Of a DNA stretch of 5,095 nt, positions 1-5,095 are shown piece by piece. Under the pieces are notes generated by a model. It made no database searches. It saw only the letters and a list, made by a program, of their open reading frames with translations, and was not told the DNA's origin. The position numbers were made by a program, and so were the translations under genes. Source of the stretch: Calditrichaceae bacterium (lineage in GTDB: Bacteria; Calditrichota; Calditrichia; Calditrichales; Calditrichaceae); assembly GCA_030622395.1 (NCBI GenBank), contig JAUXGF010000251.1, positions 1 through 5,095 on the forward strand. The letters run 5' to 3'. Position 1 is the first letter of the stretch. Every line of letters starts with the position of its first letter.

Positions 1-132
1 GATGCGGGTGGTGGTTATATGGTAAAGTGGATATTTAATCAACATAGATTTATTAAAAGATTTATTACAATTTACGAAAGTGGTGGTTTTGAATTTTTGG
101 ACGGCCAAGTTCCTATTAATTCAGATAATTAA
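1..132 (+). CDS. C-terminal fragment of an unrecognised protein (5' end outside window)
   Basis: Frame 1 is open from the first base to a TAA at 130-132, giving 43 residues. The fragment begins DAGGGYMVKWIF and ends GQVPINSDN. It is mixed in character: a basic, aromatic stretch (residues 9-23, with several R/K, F and I) is followed by a short polar tail. It shows no signal peptide, no membrane helix and no motif I recognise. An internal ATG at codon 7 could only give a 37-residue peptide and has no Shine-Dalgarno site before it, so a longer gene entering from the left is more likely. No function is proposed. It could also be the remnant of a decayed gene, because the upstream part cannot be seen. 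Confidence 0.5.
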   Translation, partial: DAGGGYMVKWIFNQHRFIKRFITIYESGGFEFLDGQVPINSDN

Positions 133-157
133 AAATAACCTAATCTATTCGTTGCAG

Positions 158-189
158 CCGATACAAAATGCATTTGCGTTTGGTGTCGG
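158..189. other. Imperfect hairpin in the spacer before the cyclophilin gene
   Basis: CCGATACAAA (158-167) can pair with TTTGGTGTCGG (179-189), with one bulged G and one G-T pair, around an 11-nt loop. The arms overlap a perfect 10-bp palindrome, AAATGCATTT (166-175). No T-run follows, so it is not a convincing terminator for the gene on the left. It could be part of a decayed palindromic repeat or a chance structure. Confidence 0.25.
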
Positions 190-203
190 GAATTTTAGCT
201 TTG
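173..203 (+). promoter_or_regulatory. Possible Bacteroidota-type promoter for the cyclophilin gene
   Basis: TTTG at 173-176 is followed, after exactly 19 bases, by TAGCTTTG at 196-203. This fits the TTTG-N19-TAnnTTTG consensus known for the primary sigma factor of Bacteroidota. Transcription would start about 90 bp before the ATG at 302. No good TTGACA/TATAAT pair is visible in the same spacer. The match is short, sits in AT-rich DNA and overlaps the hairpin at 158-189, so it could be chance. Confidence 0.3.
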
Positions 204-211
204 GCACTACT

Positions 212-237
212 CTACTCTTTACGTAAATTAAAGGTAG
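212..237. other. Small hairpin upstream of the cyclophilin gene
   Basis: CTAC and CTTTA (212-215 and 217-221) pair with TAAAG and GTAG (229-233 and 234-237). This makes a 9-bp stem with one bulged T. The loop region includes the palindrome TTTACGTAAA (218-227). An alternative outer pairing, CACTAC (205-210) with GTAGTG (234-239), competes for the same right arm. If the promoter proposed at 173-203 is real, this structure would lie in the 5' untranslated region. No known riboswitch pattern is apparent. Confidence 0.2.
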
Positions 238-301
238 TGTTTGGTGCGCCTGAACTCTACTTGTAAATAATGTTAAAAAAAATAATACGGAGGAATTGTA
301 A

Positions 302-787
302 ATGTCTAAAATGAATTGGAACAGCCAGCCTGAGATGCAAATTGATCAAGAAAAAAAGTATGAAGCGAAGATAGAGACTAATAAAGGCGTTATCGAATTG
401 GAGCTCTATCCGCAACAAGCGCCGAAAACGGTGAACAATTTTGTCTTTTTAGCCAGGGAAGGTTTCTATGACGGCGTGTCTTTTCATCGGGTGATTGATA
501 ACTTTGTTATACAAGGAGGAGATCCAACCGGAACCGGCAGCGGCGGACCGGGCTATACTTTTGAAGATGAAGTAAAGGAAAATCCACTGATACACGAGAG
601 GGGATCAATCTCTATGGCGAATGCCGGCCCGAACACAAACGGCAGTCAATTTTTCATAGCGCATTCACCTCAACCCCACTTAAATGGAAAGCATACTGTC
701 TTCGGGAAAGTAATAAACGGACTGGATGTTGTGGATTCTATCCGGGAAGACGATAAAATGGAACATGTGACAATAAGTGAGCAATAG
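302..787 (+). CDS. Cyclophilin-type peptidyl-prolyl cis-trans isomerase (cytosolic)
   Basis: This 161-residue protein should catalyse cis-trans isomerisation of X-Pro peptide bonds and so assist protein folding. The single cyclophilin domain spans about residues 20-160. Active-site segments are intact: FHRV (Arg63), FVIQGGD (Phe68, Gln71), [16 protein letters not shown] (103-119, with Asn107 and Phe118) and [12 protein letters not shown] (126-137, with Leu127 and His131). The position of Trp121 in human cyclophilin A is His126 here. That change is usual in small bacterial cyclophilins and typically means weak cyclosporin binding. The first 20 or so residues are polar, with no signal peptide or lipobox, so the enzyme should stay in the cytoplasm. 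GGAGG at 289-293 lies 8 nt before the ATG at 302; ATG at codon 4 is a poorer choice. The family is certain, but the exact ppi paralogue name is not, so no symbol is given. Confidence 0.95.
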   Translation: MSKMNWNSQPEMQIDQEKKYEAKIETNKGVIELELYPQQAPKTVNNFVFLAREGFYDGVSFHRVIDNFVIQGGDPTGTGSGGPGYTFEDEVKENPLIHERGSISMANAGPNTNGSQFFIAHSPQPHLNGKHTVFGKVINGLDVVDSIREDDKMEHVTISEQ

Positions 788-819
788 GTGGTTTTAGATT
801 AAGAGATTAACCTTTTATA

Positions 820-973
820 TTAATTAGTGTCTAAACGAAAACTAACCAAAACTGTCATTTCGAAGCGGAGCGAGAAATCTTTTAGTGTTATAAATATAGA
901 AGTTACAGATTTCTTCCCGATTTATCGGGATCGAAATGACAAAAAAGCGGTTTTTCGTTCAGGCACTAATTAA
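820..973. mobile_element. MITE-like palindromic element with 22-bp terminal inverted repeats
   Basis: The ends are inverted copies. AATTAGTGTCTAAACGAAAA (822-841) matches the complement of 952-971 at 18 of 20 positions, and two further flanking bases also pair (820-821 with 972-973). Nested inside is a second inverted repeat (853-880 against 907-941). The 154-bp element has no coding capacity, so it would be a non-autonomous miniature element or a large intergenic palindrome. A TA lies at each outer edge of the terminal repeat. This would fit the TA target duplication of IS630/Tc1-like transposons, but it is only a hint because TA is also part of the palindrome. It fills most of the gap between the cyclophilin gene and cysS and lies about 20 bp before the cysS start, so it could affect cysS expression. 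Confidence 0.65.
853..941. repeat. Inner inverted repeat of the MITE-like element
   Basis: TGTCATTTCGA (853-863) and AGAAATCT (873-880) recur inverted at 931-941 and 907-914. The sequence between these blocks differs. The left arm has a short GCGGAGCG-type segment. The right arm carries its own perfect hairpin, TCCCGAT (915-921) with ATCGGGA (924-930), around a TT loop. From memory, TGTCATTTCGA...GAGAAATCT-type repeats are common between genes in Bacteroidota and several other phyla. No T-run follows the hairpin, so terminator function is doubtful. Confidence 0.6.
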
Positions 974-993
974 AAACACAGGTGCAAAGAAAA

Positions 994-2442
994 ATGCTTA
1001 AAATTTACAATACGCTTACCCGTAAAAAAGAAATTTTTGAACCTCTGAATTCCGGTTTTGTGGGAATTTATGTTTGCGGGCCTACTGTTTACGGTCACGC
1101 TCATGTAGGGCACGCCAAGAGTTATATTAGTTTTGATGTTATTGTACGCTATTTGCGCTATTTAGGTAACAAGGTGCGTTACGTGCAAAACATCACCGAC
1201 GTCGGGCATCTGCTGGGCGATACAAACGAAGGGGAAGACCGCATCCTCAGGCAGGCAAGGCTGGAAAAACTTGAGCCTATGGAAATCGCCGAACGCTATA
1301 CGCGCAGTTATTTTGAAGATATGGACCTGCTTAATGTACTGCGTCCGGATATATCGCCGCGAGCCAGCGGCCATATTCCCGAACAGATTGAATTGGTTGA
1401 AACCCTGCTTAAAAAAGGATTTGCCTACGAAAAAAACGGCAATGTCTATTTTGATATAGAAAAGTTCAAAGAGTACGGCAAACTATCGGGACGCAATATA
1501 GAAGAGCTGATCGGCGGGGCGCGTGTTTGTGTAATCGAAGAAAAGAGACATCCGGCGGATTTTGCCCTGTGGAAACATGCCGAGCCCGAACATCTTATGC
1601 AGTGGAACAGTCCCTGGGGTAAAGGTTATCCCGGATGGCATGCCGAATGTTCGGTTATGTCGACCAAATATTTAGGTCAGCCTTTTGATATTCACGGCGG
1701 CGGACTGGAAAATGTGTTTCCCCATCATGAGTGCGAAATTGCCCAGAGCGAAGCGGCTAATGACAAACCTTTTTGCCGTTATTGGATACACAATAACATG
1801 GTTACTGTTAACGGAACAAAAATGGGTAAATCCCTTGACAACTTTATTAATATTAAAGACGCTGTGAAAAAATATGCGCCTTTAGGCATTCGCTTTTTTG
1901 TGTTGAGCAGTCATTACCGCTCTCCGCTTGATTTCAGCGATCAGGCTTTGCAGGCCGGGCAAAAAGGTCTGGAAAAAATTCATCAGAATTTCCTGAGGAT
2001 ATTAAAAACCAAAGCCGTTCAAAAAGGCAATGACAGCGCTTTTGACGAAAAAATCGAACAATTCCGCCAAAAGTTTATAGATGAAATGAACGACGATTTT
2101 AACACGCCGCGCGCTATTGCCGCTTTGTTTGATTTTATGCGCGAGGTAAACGGCTGGCTGGATGACGGTAAAACCGTCGCTGAAAATTCATTAAACGCTA
2201 TAATAAAAATAATCGAAGAAACAGCGGGCGGGGTATTAGGGCTGCTACCGGACGATTATGATGTGTTAGGCGGAAAAAGCGATAACAACATTGCCGCTGT
2301 AATGGATTTAATCCTTGACTTGCGGAACAAACTGCGCCAGCAGAAAAATTTTGCCCTGGCAGATGAAATCCGTAACCGCCTTATCGAATTGAAAATTGAA
2401 ATTAAAGATACGCCGCAGGGGACGGTCTGGGAACAGAAGTAA
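994..2442 (+). CDS. cysS: Cysteinyl-tRNA synthetase
   Basis: This 482-residue class I aminoacyl-tRNA synthetase joins cysteine to tRNA-Cys in an ATP-dependent reaction in the cytoplasm. Its length is normal for the family. The zinc ligands that bind the cysteine thiol are all present: Cys28 (YVCGPTVYG), Cys219 (GWHAECS), His244 and Glu248 (FPHHECE). The HIGH signature is HVGH (37-40) and the KMSKS loop is KMGKS (276-280). Both are tolerated variants, the latter frequent in Bacteroidota-like enzymes. A helical DALR-type region follows from about 350 to 415, then the short C-terminal tRNA-binding part. An in-frame GTG at 982 would add four residues. ATG at 994 is preferred because MLKIYNTLTRKKE is the canonical N-terminus and AGGTG (980-984) is 9 nt upstream. 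The right end of the MITE-like element is just before the gene. Confidence 0.96.
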   Translation: MLKIYNTLTRKKEIFEPLNSGFVGIYVCGPTVYGHAHVGHAKSYISFDVIVRYLRYLGNKVRYVQNITDVGHLLGDTNEGEDRILRQARLEKLEPMEIAERYTRSYFEDMDLLNVLRPDISPRASGHIPEQIELVETLLKKGFAYEKNGNVYFDIEKFKEYGKLSGRNIEELIGGARVCVIEEKRHPADFALWKHAEPEHLMQWNSPWGKGYPGWHAECSVMSTKYLGQPFDIHGGGLENVFPHHECEIAQSEAANDKPFCRYWIHNNMVTVNGTKMGKSLDNFINIKDAVKKYAPLGIRFFVLSSHYRSPLDFSDQALQAGQKGLEKIHQNFLRILKTKAVQKGNDSAFDEKIEQFRQKFIDEMNDDFNTPRAIAALFDFMREVNGWLDDGKTVAENSLNAIIKIIEETAGGVLGLLPDDYDVLGGKSDNNIAAVMDLILDLRNKLRQQKNFALADEIRNRLIELKIEIKDTPQGTVWEQK

Positions 2443-2472
2443 CAGATGAAGCGAAGCGAATCCCGACCAGCA

Positions 2473-2490
2473 GCATAGGCGTCAACTTAA
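2473..2490 (+). repeat. Left terminal inverted repeat of the composite element
   Basis: GCATAGGCGTCAACTTAA is an exact 18-base inverted match to 2787-2804. Six unpaired bases outside it, a further 6-bp match (TCCCGA, 2461-2466) pairs with TCGGGA at the other end. Confidence 0.8.
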
Positions 2491-2544
2491 GTAGCGAACA
2501 AATTGTTTGGTTTATAAGGTATTTAAAAATATTGCTGGAATATA

Positions 2545-2633
2545 GTCCCGTTAGGGATGATTGAAAATAGCCCACCAATTTATTGGTGGGGAAGAGATAT
2601 ATAATAATTCAATTAGTCCCGTAGGGACGATTG
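2545..2633 (+). repeat. Left REP-like unit (direct orientation)
   Basis: The order is: a degenerate GTCCCGTTAGGGAT hairpin, the linker ATTGAAAATAG, a 9-bp hairpin (2571-2579 with 2582-2590), an AT-rich spacer, then a perfect GTCCC-GTA-GGGAC hairpin (2616-2628) followed by GATTG. The extra T in the first hairpin (GTTA loop) and the final T instead of C mark it as decayed. The unit is homologous to the minus strand of 2676-2761. Confidence 0.7.
2571..2590. repeat. Variable hairpin of the left unit
   Basis: CCCACCAAT (2571-2579) is the exact complement of ATTGGTGGG (2582-2590), with TT between. In practice this gives an 8-bp stem and 4-nt loop. It has the same place in the left unit as the hairpin at 2717-2736 has in the right unit, but three of its stem base pairs differ, all compensated. 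No T-run follows. Confidence 0.7.
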
Positions 2634-2694
2634 AAACCTGCATAACTGATAAATATTATCGAATCAGTTGTGTAACAATCGTCCCTACGGGACT
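2615..2694. repeat. Central long hairpin of the composite element
   Basis: The 19 bases 2615-2633 are an exact complement of 2676-2694; each arm contains its own GTCCCGTAGGGAC mini-palindrome. Inside, CATAACTGAT (2641-2650) pairs with ATCAGTTGTG (2663-2672), with one G-T pair, leaving a 12-nt loop. Internal bulges are 7 nt and 3 nt. The 80-nt structure joins the two inverted REP-like units and is the strongest predicted fold in the window. Confidence 0.75.
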
Positions 2695-2761
2695 CACATT
2701 GAAAATGTATATCATTCCCAGAGATGAATCTCTGGGCTATTATCAAATGTCCCTACGGGAC
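2676..2761 (-). repeat. Right REP-like unit (inverted orientation)
   Basis: Read on the minus strand, it has the same order as the left unit: GTCCCGTAGGGAC, a linker (ATTTGATAATAG), a CCC...GGG hairpin, an AT-rich spacer, then AGTCCCGTAGGGACGATTG. About 24 of the first 28 aligned bases agree with the left unit. Both terminal hairpins are intact, so this half is better preserved. Confidence 0.7.
2717..2736. repeat. Variable hairpin of the right unit
   Basis: CCCAGAGAT (2717-2725) is the exact complement of ATCTCTGGG (2728-2736), leaving GA between. It is the homologue, on the opposite strand, of the hairpin at 2571-2590. Confidence 0.7.
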
Positions 2762-2786
2762 AAAGTTATCAACACAGAAATATTTG

Positions 2787-2804
2787 TTAAGTTGACGCCT
2801 ATGC
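2787..2804 (-). repeat. Right terminal inverted repeat of the composite element
   Basis: TTAAGTTGACGCCTATGC is the exact complement of the arm at 2473-2490. The associated outer match TCGGGA is at 2811-2816. Confidence 0.8.
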
Positions 2805-2914
2805 GACGAATCGGGACGGTTTTGTCGGAAAAGCAGTAAGCAACGGCGGTAGAAGAAGTAGACACAGCAACGGAATAATAATTGGCGGTGAGATTGCTTG
2901 AATATATAATCTTT

Positions 2915-2966
2915 AGCGGAGTAAGAGTCTTTTTAAAATGTATAAGATTTTTCACTCCGTTTTTTT
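2915..2966 (+). terminator. Rho-independent-like terminator on the + strand
   Basis: CGGAGT (2917-2922) pairs with ACTCCG (2954-2959), and the stem continues imperfectly inward (about 2924-2931 with 2944-2952, including G-T pairs and a bulge) around an AT-rich loop. Seven T residues (2960-2966) follow directly. The orientation suits transcripts coming from cysS, whose stop is about 475 bp upstream, so the composite repeat would be in the 3' tail. The lower stem is only 6 bp, so strength is uncertain. Confidence 0.5.
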
Positions 2967-2992
2967 AATTCAGAATAAAAGACATAGCTAAA

Positions 2993-3112
2993 GTATAATT
3001 TTGCTCTAAAAACCAGCAATTATACAAATTTTCACGAAACCGACTTTGTTAACTGAAATAAAAACAATCGGTGTTTTTTGGTAAAAATCGGTGGCTATAC
3101 CTTTTTAGAGCA
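2993..3112. other. Overlapping, mutually exclusive inverted repeats in the gene-free stretch
   Basis: TGCTCTAAAAA (3002-3012) is an exact complement of TTTTTAGAGCA (3102-3112), framing about 111 bp. The same left arm also lies in a local hairpin: GTATAATT, a TT bulge and GCT (2993-3005) pair with AGCAATTATAC (3015-3025). The two folds cannot coexist. The interior has the direct repeat AATCGGTG (3066-3073 and 3086-3093, 20 bp apart) and a partial ACCGA...TCGGT pairing (about 3040-3072). This could be another small palindromic element or a leader with alternative folds. It resembles no riboswitch I can name. Confidence 0.4.
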
Positions 3113-3180
3113 GACTCAAAAATAGTATCAGAAAATTCAAATAAAATAGTCTGTTTTATCACATCTGTTATGTGCGGGTT

Positions 3181-3225
3181 TTGTATATTTTGTGAAAATT
3201 CTTGTATTATTCTTTAAATTATAAT
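3181..3225 (+). promoter_or_regulatory. Weak promoter candidates for the permease gene
   Basis: TATTAT (3205-3210) lies 18 bp after TTGTAT (3181-3186), and a consensus TATAAT is at 3220-3225 without a matching -35 box at the usual distance. Either could start a transcript some 110-130 nt before the ATG at 3342. The region is very AT-rich, so chance matches are expected. The rest of 3113-3341 shows no ORF, no strong hairpin and no recognisable regulator site. Confidence 0.25.
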
Positions 3226-3341
3226 CTGTTTGAAATCCGGTGTAGTATGGTTATGTGTTGTTTTCAATGTTGAGATTAAGCAGATAACTGATCGTTAAAT
3301 TCGTTTTCCCGCTTGGGGATTTGTTTAGTTAAGGAGGGGGC

Positions 3342-5095
3342 ATGTTCGAAATGTATTTTACAGCCGCAGTTATTTTAATGATGACTATAGCTCTTATAAA
3401 GGAATTATACAGACCGTCAATAATCCTTTTTTTCTCACTTCTTGTGCTTTGTCTCGGAAACGTAATTTCGATAAAAGAGGCTTTTAATGGATTTTCTAAT
3501 CATGGGATGTTAACTGTAGCGGTATTGTTTGTTATAGCGGCTGCTTTGCAAAGCTCAACCGCATTTGGAAAGACAATGGGGAAAATTTTAGGCAAAGGTA
3601 AAAGTAAAAGCAGGTATATTAGATTAATGCTGCCTGTATCTTTTATCTCTGCTTTTCTTAACAATACTCCTGTTGTCGCCTCTCTAATCCCTGTTATAAA
3701 AAAATGGTCTAAGGATAACGATCTGCCCGCTTCAAAATTTTTGATTCCCCTTTCGTATGCGGCGATCTTTGGCGGACTTTGCACATTAATAGGCACAAGC
3801 ACAAATTTAGTTGTTCATGGATTGCTTTTAGATCATGGATTAGAAGGCTTTTCGTTTTTCGAACTTGGAAAAGTAGGATTGCCCGTAGCAATTATAGGTA
3901 TAATATATTTTGCTTTAGGCGGACATTTGCTGCTCCCAAAAAGAAAAGATATTATGACTCAGTTTGGAGAGCATACCCGTGAATTTGTCGTGGAAATGAA
4001 AGTTGATCTGGAATACCCCAATATCGGAAGGTCTATTGAAGAAGCGAATTTACGGCACTTAAAAGGATTATATCTTTTTCAGATTATAAGGGATGAAAAA
4101 GAGATCGCCCCGGTTTCGCCTGATGAAAAAATCAAAATAAATGATCGTCTCTTCTTTGTCGGTCTGCCGGATACTATTTTTGAGCTTCAGAAAACCCCGG
4201 GACTTCATATTATAAAAGATCCCGACTTTGACCTGAAAAATATTGATTCGGACAAGGTTAAAACTTATGAAACAGTCATTTCAAATTCTTCCCCTTTAAT
4301 AGGGCAGACTGTCAGGGATTGCGATTTCCGCACAAAGTATAACGCTGTAATTTTGGGCATCCATCGCAGCGGCGAAAGGATAAAGAAAAAAGTAGGCGAT
4401 ATTGAGCTTCAACCTAACGATACATTATTTCTGCTTGCTAACAAAGATTTTGATCAAAGATGGTATAATTCCCGTGATTTTTCTTTGGTAAGTTTAAGCG
4501 TCGATAAATATTCCAAGCCTAAAAGAAAAGGTCAAACGGCGCTGATTTTTGTTATTTTAATGGTTTTATCCGCAGCAACCGGATTTGCCCCGTCAATGCT
4601 CATCGCCGCCTCAGTAACCGCGGCTTTGATGCTTATAAGTAATATAATCAGTTTCAATGACGCTAAAAATTCAATCGACTTTGATGTTTTATTAGTTATC
4701 GCCGCAGCCTTTGGAGTTGGAAAAGCTCTTGAAAATTCAGGACTGGCTGATTTAGCGGCTAATTATTTAATTAGTTCATTGCATGGATTTGGAATAATCG
4801 GCATTATAGCCGGCGTGTTTTTCATAACAAGTATATACACGGAACTGATCACTAATAATGCCGCGGCGGCGCTTATGTTTCCCATTGCGCTTTCCACGGC
4901 TCAGCATTTAAATGTTGATCCCAGGGCTTTTATGATTACTATCGCCATAGCCGCCTCCGCCTGCTTCGCCACCCCAATCGGATACCAGACAAATTTGATG
5001 GTTTATAATCCGGGCGGTTACAAATTTACCGACTTTCTAAAAACCGGAGTGATAATGAATATCTTAGTAGGGATTGTTGCAACTTGTATTGTATA
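3342..5095 (+). CDS. SLC13/DASS-type anion permease with two RCK_C (TrkA_C) domains (3' end outside window)
   Basis: An open frame of 584 codons reaches the right edge; family members of this layout are near 590-610 residues, so only the last turn of the final helix is missing. The order is: membrane helices at about 5-20, 27-48, 56-76, 93-118, 136-160 and 178-197; two soluble RCK_C domains at about 214-295 and 305-385; then further helices from about 397 to 584. Ion-transporter hallmarks appear once in each half, as expected for the inverted-repeat fold: NNTP (107-110) and TNNA (504-507) at the re-entrant hairpins, GTSTN (151-155) and TPIGYQTN (544-551) at the substrate/sodium loops. It should import a di- or trivalent anion such as sulfate or a dicarboxylate with sodium across the inner membrane; the substrate cannot be told. 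AAGGAGG (3331-3337) is only 4 nt before this ATG. ATG at 3351 would be 13 nt away, so 3342 is preferred. Confidence 0.92.
   Translation, partial: MFEMYFTAAVILMMTIALIKELYRPSIILFFSLLVLCLGNVISIKEAFNGFSNHGMLTVAVLFVIAAALQSSTAFGKTMGKILGKGKSKSRYIRLMLPVSFISAFLNNTPVVASLIPVIKKWSKDNDLPASKFLIPLSYAAIFGGLCTLIGTSTNLVVHGLLLDHGLEGFSFFELGKVGLPVAIIGIIYFALGGHLLLPKRKDIMTQFGEHTREFVVEMKVDLEYPNIGRSIEEANLRHLKGLYLFQIIRDEKEIAPVSPDEKIKINDRLFFVGLPDTIFELQKTPGLHIIKDPDFDLKNIDSDKVKTYETVISNSSPLIGQTVRDCDFRTKYNAVILGIHRSGERIKKKVGDIELQPNDTLFLLANKDFDQRWYNSRDFSLVSLSVDKYSKPKRKGQTALIFVILMVLSAATGFAPSMLIAASVTAALMLISNIISFNDAKNSIDFDVLLVIAAAFGVGKALENSGLADLAANYLISSLHGFGIIGIIAGVFFITSIYTELITNNAAAALMFPIALSTAQHLNVDPRAFMITIAIAASACFATPIGYQTNLMVYNPGGYKFTDFLKTGVIMNILVGIVATCIV

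Larger units (their letters stand above)
2461..2816. mobile_element. Composite palindromic REP-like element bounded by terminal inverted repeats
   Basis: This non-coding block starts 18 bp after cysS. Its outer ends are inverted copies: TCCCGA (2461-2466), 6 nt, then an 18-base arm (2473-2490) match the complements of 2787-2804, 6 nt, and TCGGGA (2811-2816), with identical spacing. Inside are four copies of a GTCCCGTAGGGAC hairpin: one degenerate at 2545-2558, then 2616-2628, 2681-2693 and 2749-2761. Two GGG/CCC-stemmed hairpins (2571-2590, 2717-2736) and a central stem complete it. The parts form two inverted homologous units. Known REP and RAYT (IS200/IS605-like) systems use comparable hairpins, but no transposase is in the window. 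This could be a non-autonomous transposable element, a REP cluster, or a structured transcript end for cysS. Confidence 0.7.

Noticed and set aside
241..258. GGTGCGCCTGAAC resembles the terminal repeat AGTGCCTGAACG of the 820-973 element
   Set aside because: The similarity covers about 11 bases with a 2-nt gap, and no partner arm exists nearby; too weak to call a fossil copy.
915..930. Perfect 7-bp hairpin as terminator of the cyclophilin gene
   Set aside because: No T-run follows on either strand, and the hairpin is an integral part of the larger inverted repeat.
982..993. GTG at 982 as the cysS start
   Set aside because: It adds only four non-conserved residues, and the AGGTG that overlaps it serves better as the Shine-Dalgarno site for the ATG at 994.
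1162..1867. Short open frames on both strands inside cysS
   Set aside because: They overlap conserved CysRS sequence in other frames and have no independent signals.
2545..2761. CRISPR array made of the four GTCCCGTAGGGAC copies
   Set aside because: The copies are short, alternate in orientation, have irregular spacing with homologous rather than unique spacers, and no cas genes are present.
2561..2839. A 92-codon open frame starting with TTG across the composite repeat
   Set aside because: It begins inside a hairpin linker, has no Shine-Dalgarno site, and its translation is just read-through of the palindromes (PVGTI and VPTGL come from the GTCCCGTAGGGAC hairpins). It also crosses the right terminal repeat.
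2743..2955. A 70-codon minus-strand open frame
   Set aside because: It overlaps the last REP hairpin, the right terminal repeat and part of the terminator stem, and has no recognisable domain; chance frame in low-complexity DNA.
3500..3982. Open frames of 60-100 codons on both strands inside the permease gene
   Set aside because: They are shadows of the permease frame, which has clear family motifs throughout this stretch.

Overview
The window is ordinary AT-rich bacterial DNA. It carries three complete or nearly complete protein genes, all on the + strand, plus the tail of a fourth gene at the left edge. The gaps between them are unusually rich in palindromic, probably mobile, repeats. Species cannot be named. 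The cysteinyl-tRNA synthetase (NITDVGH segment, KMGKS instead of KMSKS) resembles, from memory, versions seen in Bacteroidota and related FCB or candidate phyla. A TTTG-N19-TAnnTTTG promoter-like string before the first full gene points the same way. The cyclophilin would fit equally well in several anaerobic lineages such as Chloroflexota, so the assignment stays open.

Layout. 1-132: C-terminal end of an unrecognised protein. 133-301: spacer with two weak hairpins, a possible promoter and a good Shine-Dalgarno site. 302-787: cytosolic cyclophilin-type peptidyl-prolyl isomerase. 788-993: a spacer almost filled by a 154-bp MITE-like element (820-973) with 22-bp terminal inverted repeats. 994-2442: cysS. 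2443-3341: a 0.9-kb gene-free stretch. It holds a composite palindromic element (2461-2816) built from two inverted REP-like units around a long central hairpin, a terminator-like hairpin (about 2915-2966), a pair of mutually exclusive inverted repeats (2993-3112) and weak promoter-like sequence near 3181-3225. 3342-5095: an SLC13/DASS-type anion permease with two RCK_C (TrkA_C) domains between its membrane halves. This gene runs off the right edge and lacks only its last residues.

How the genes relate. The isomerase, the tRNA synthetase and the permease have no obvious shared pathway. The repeat-filled gaps separate them, so they look like independent transcription units or loosely read-through neighbours rather than an operon. 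No phage, CRISPR, defence or toxin-antitoxin genes are visible. The most interesting feature is the composite repeat at 2461-2816. Its two inverted halves carry homologous hairpins whose stems differ by three fully compensated base pairs, which suggests that the fold, not the sequence, is what has been maintained.
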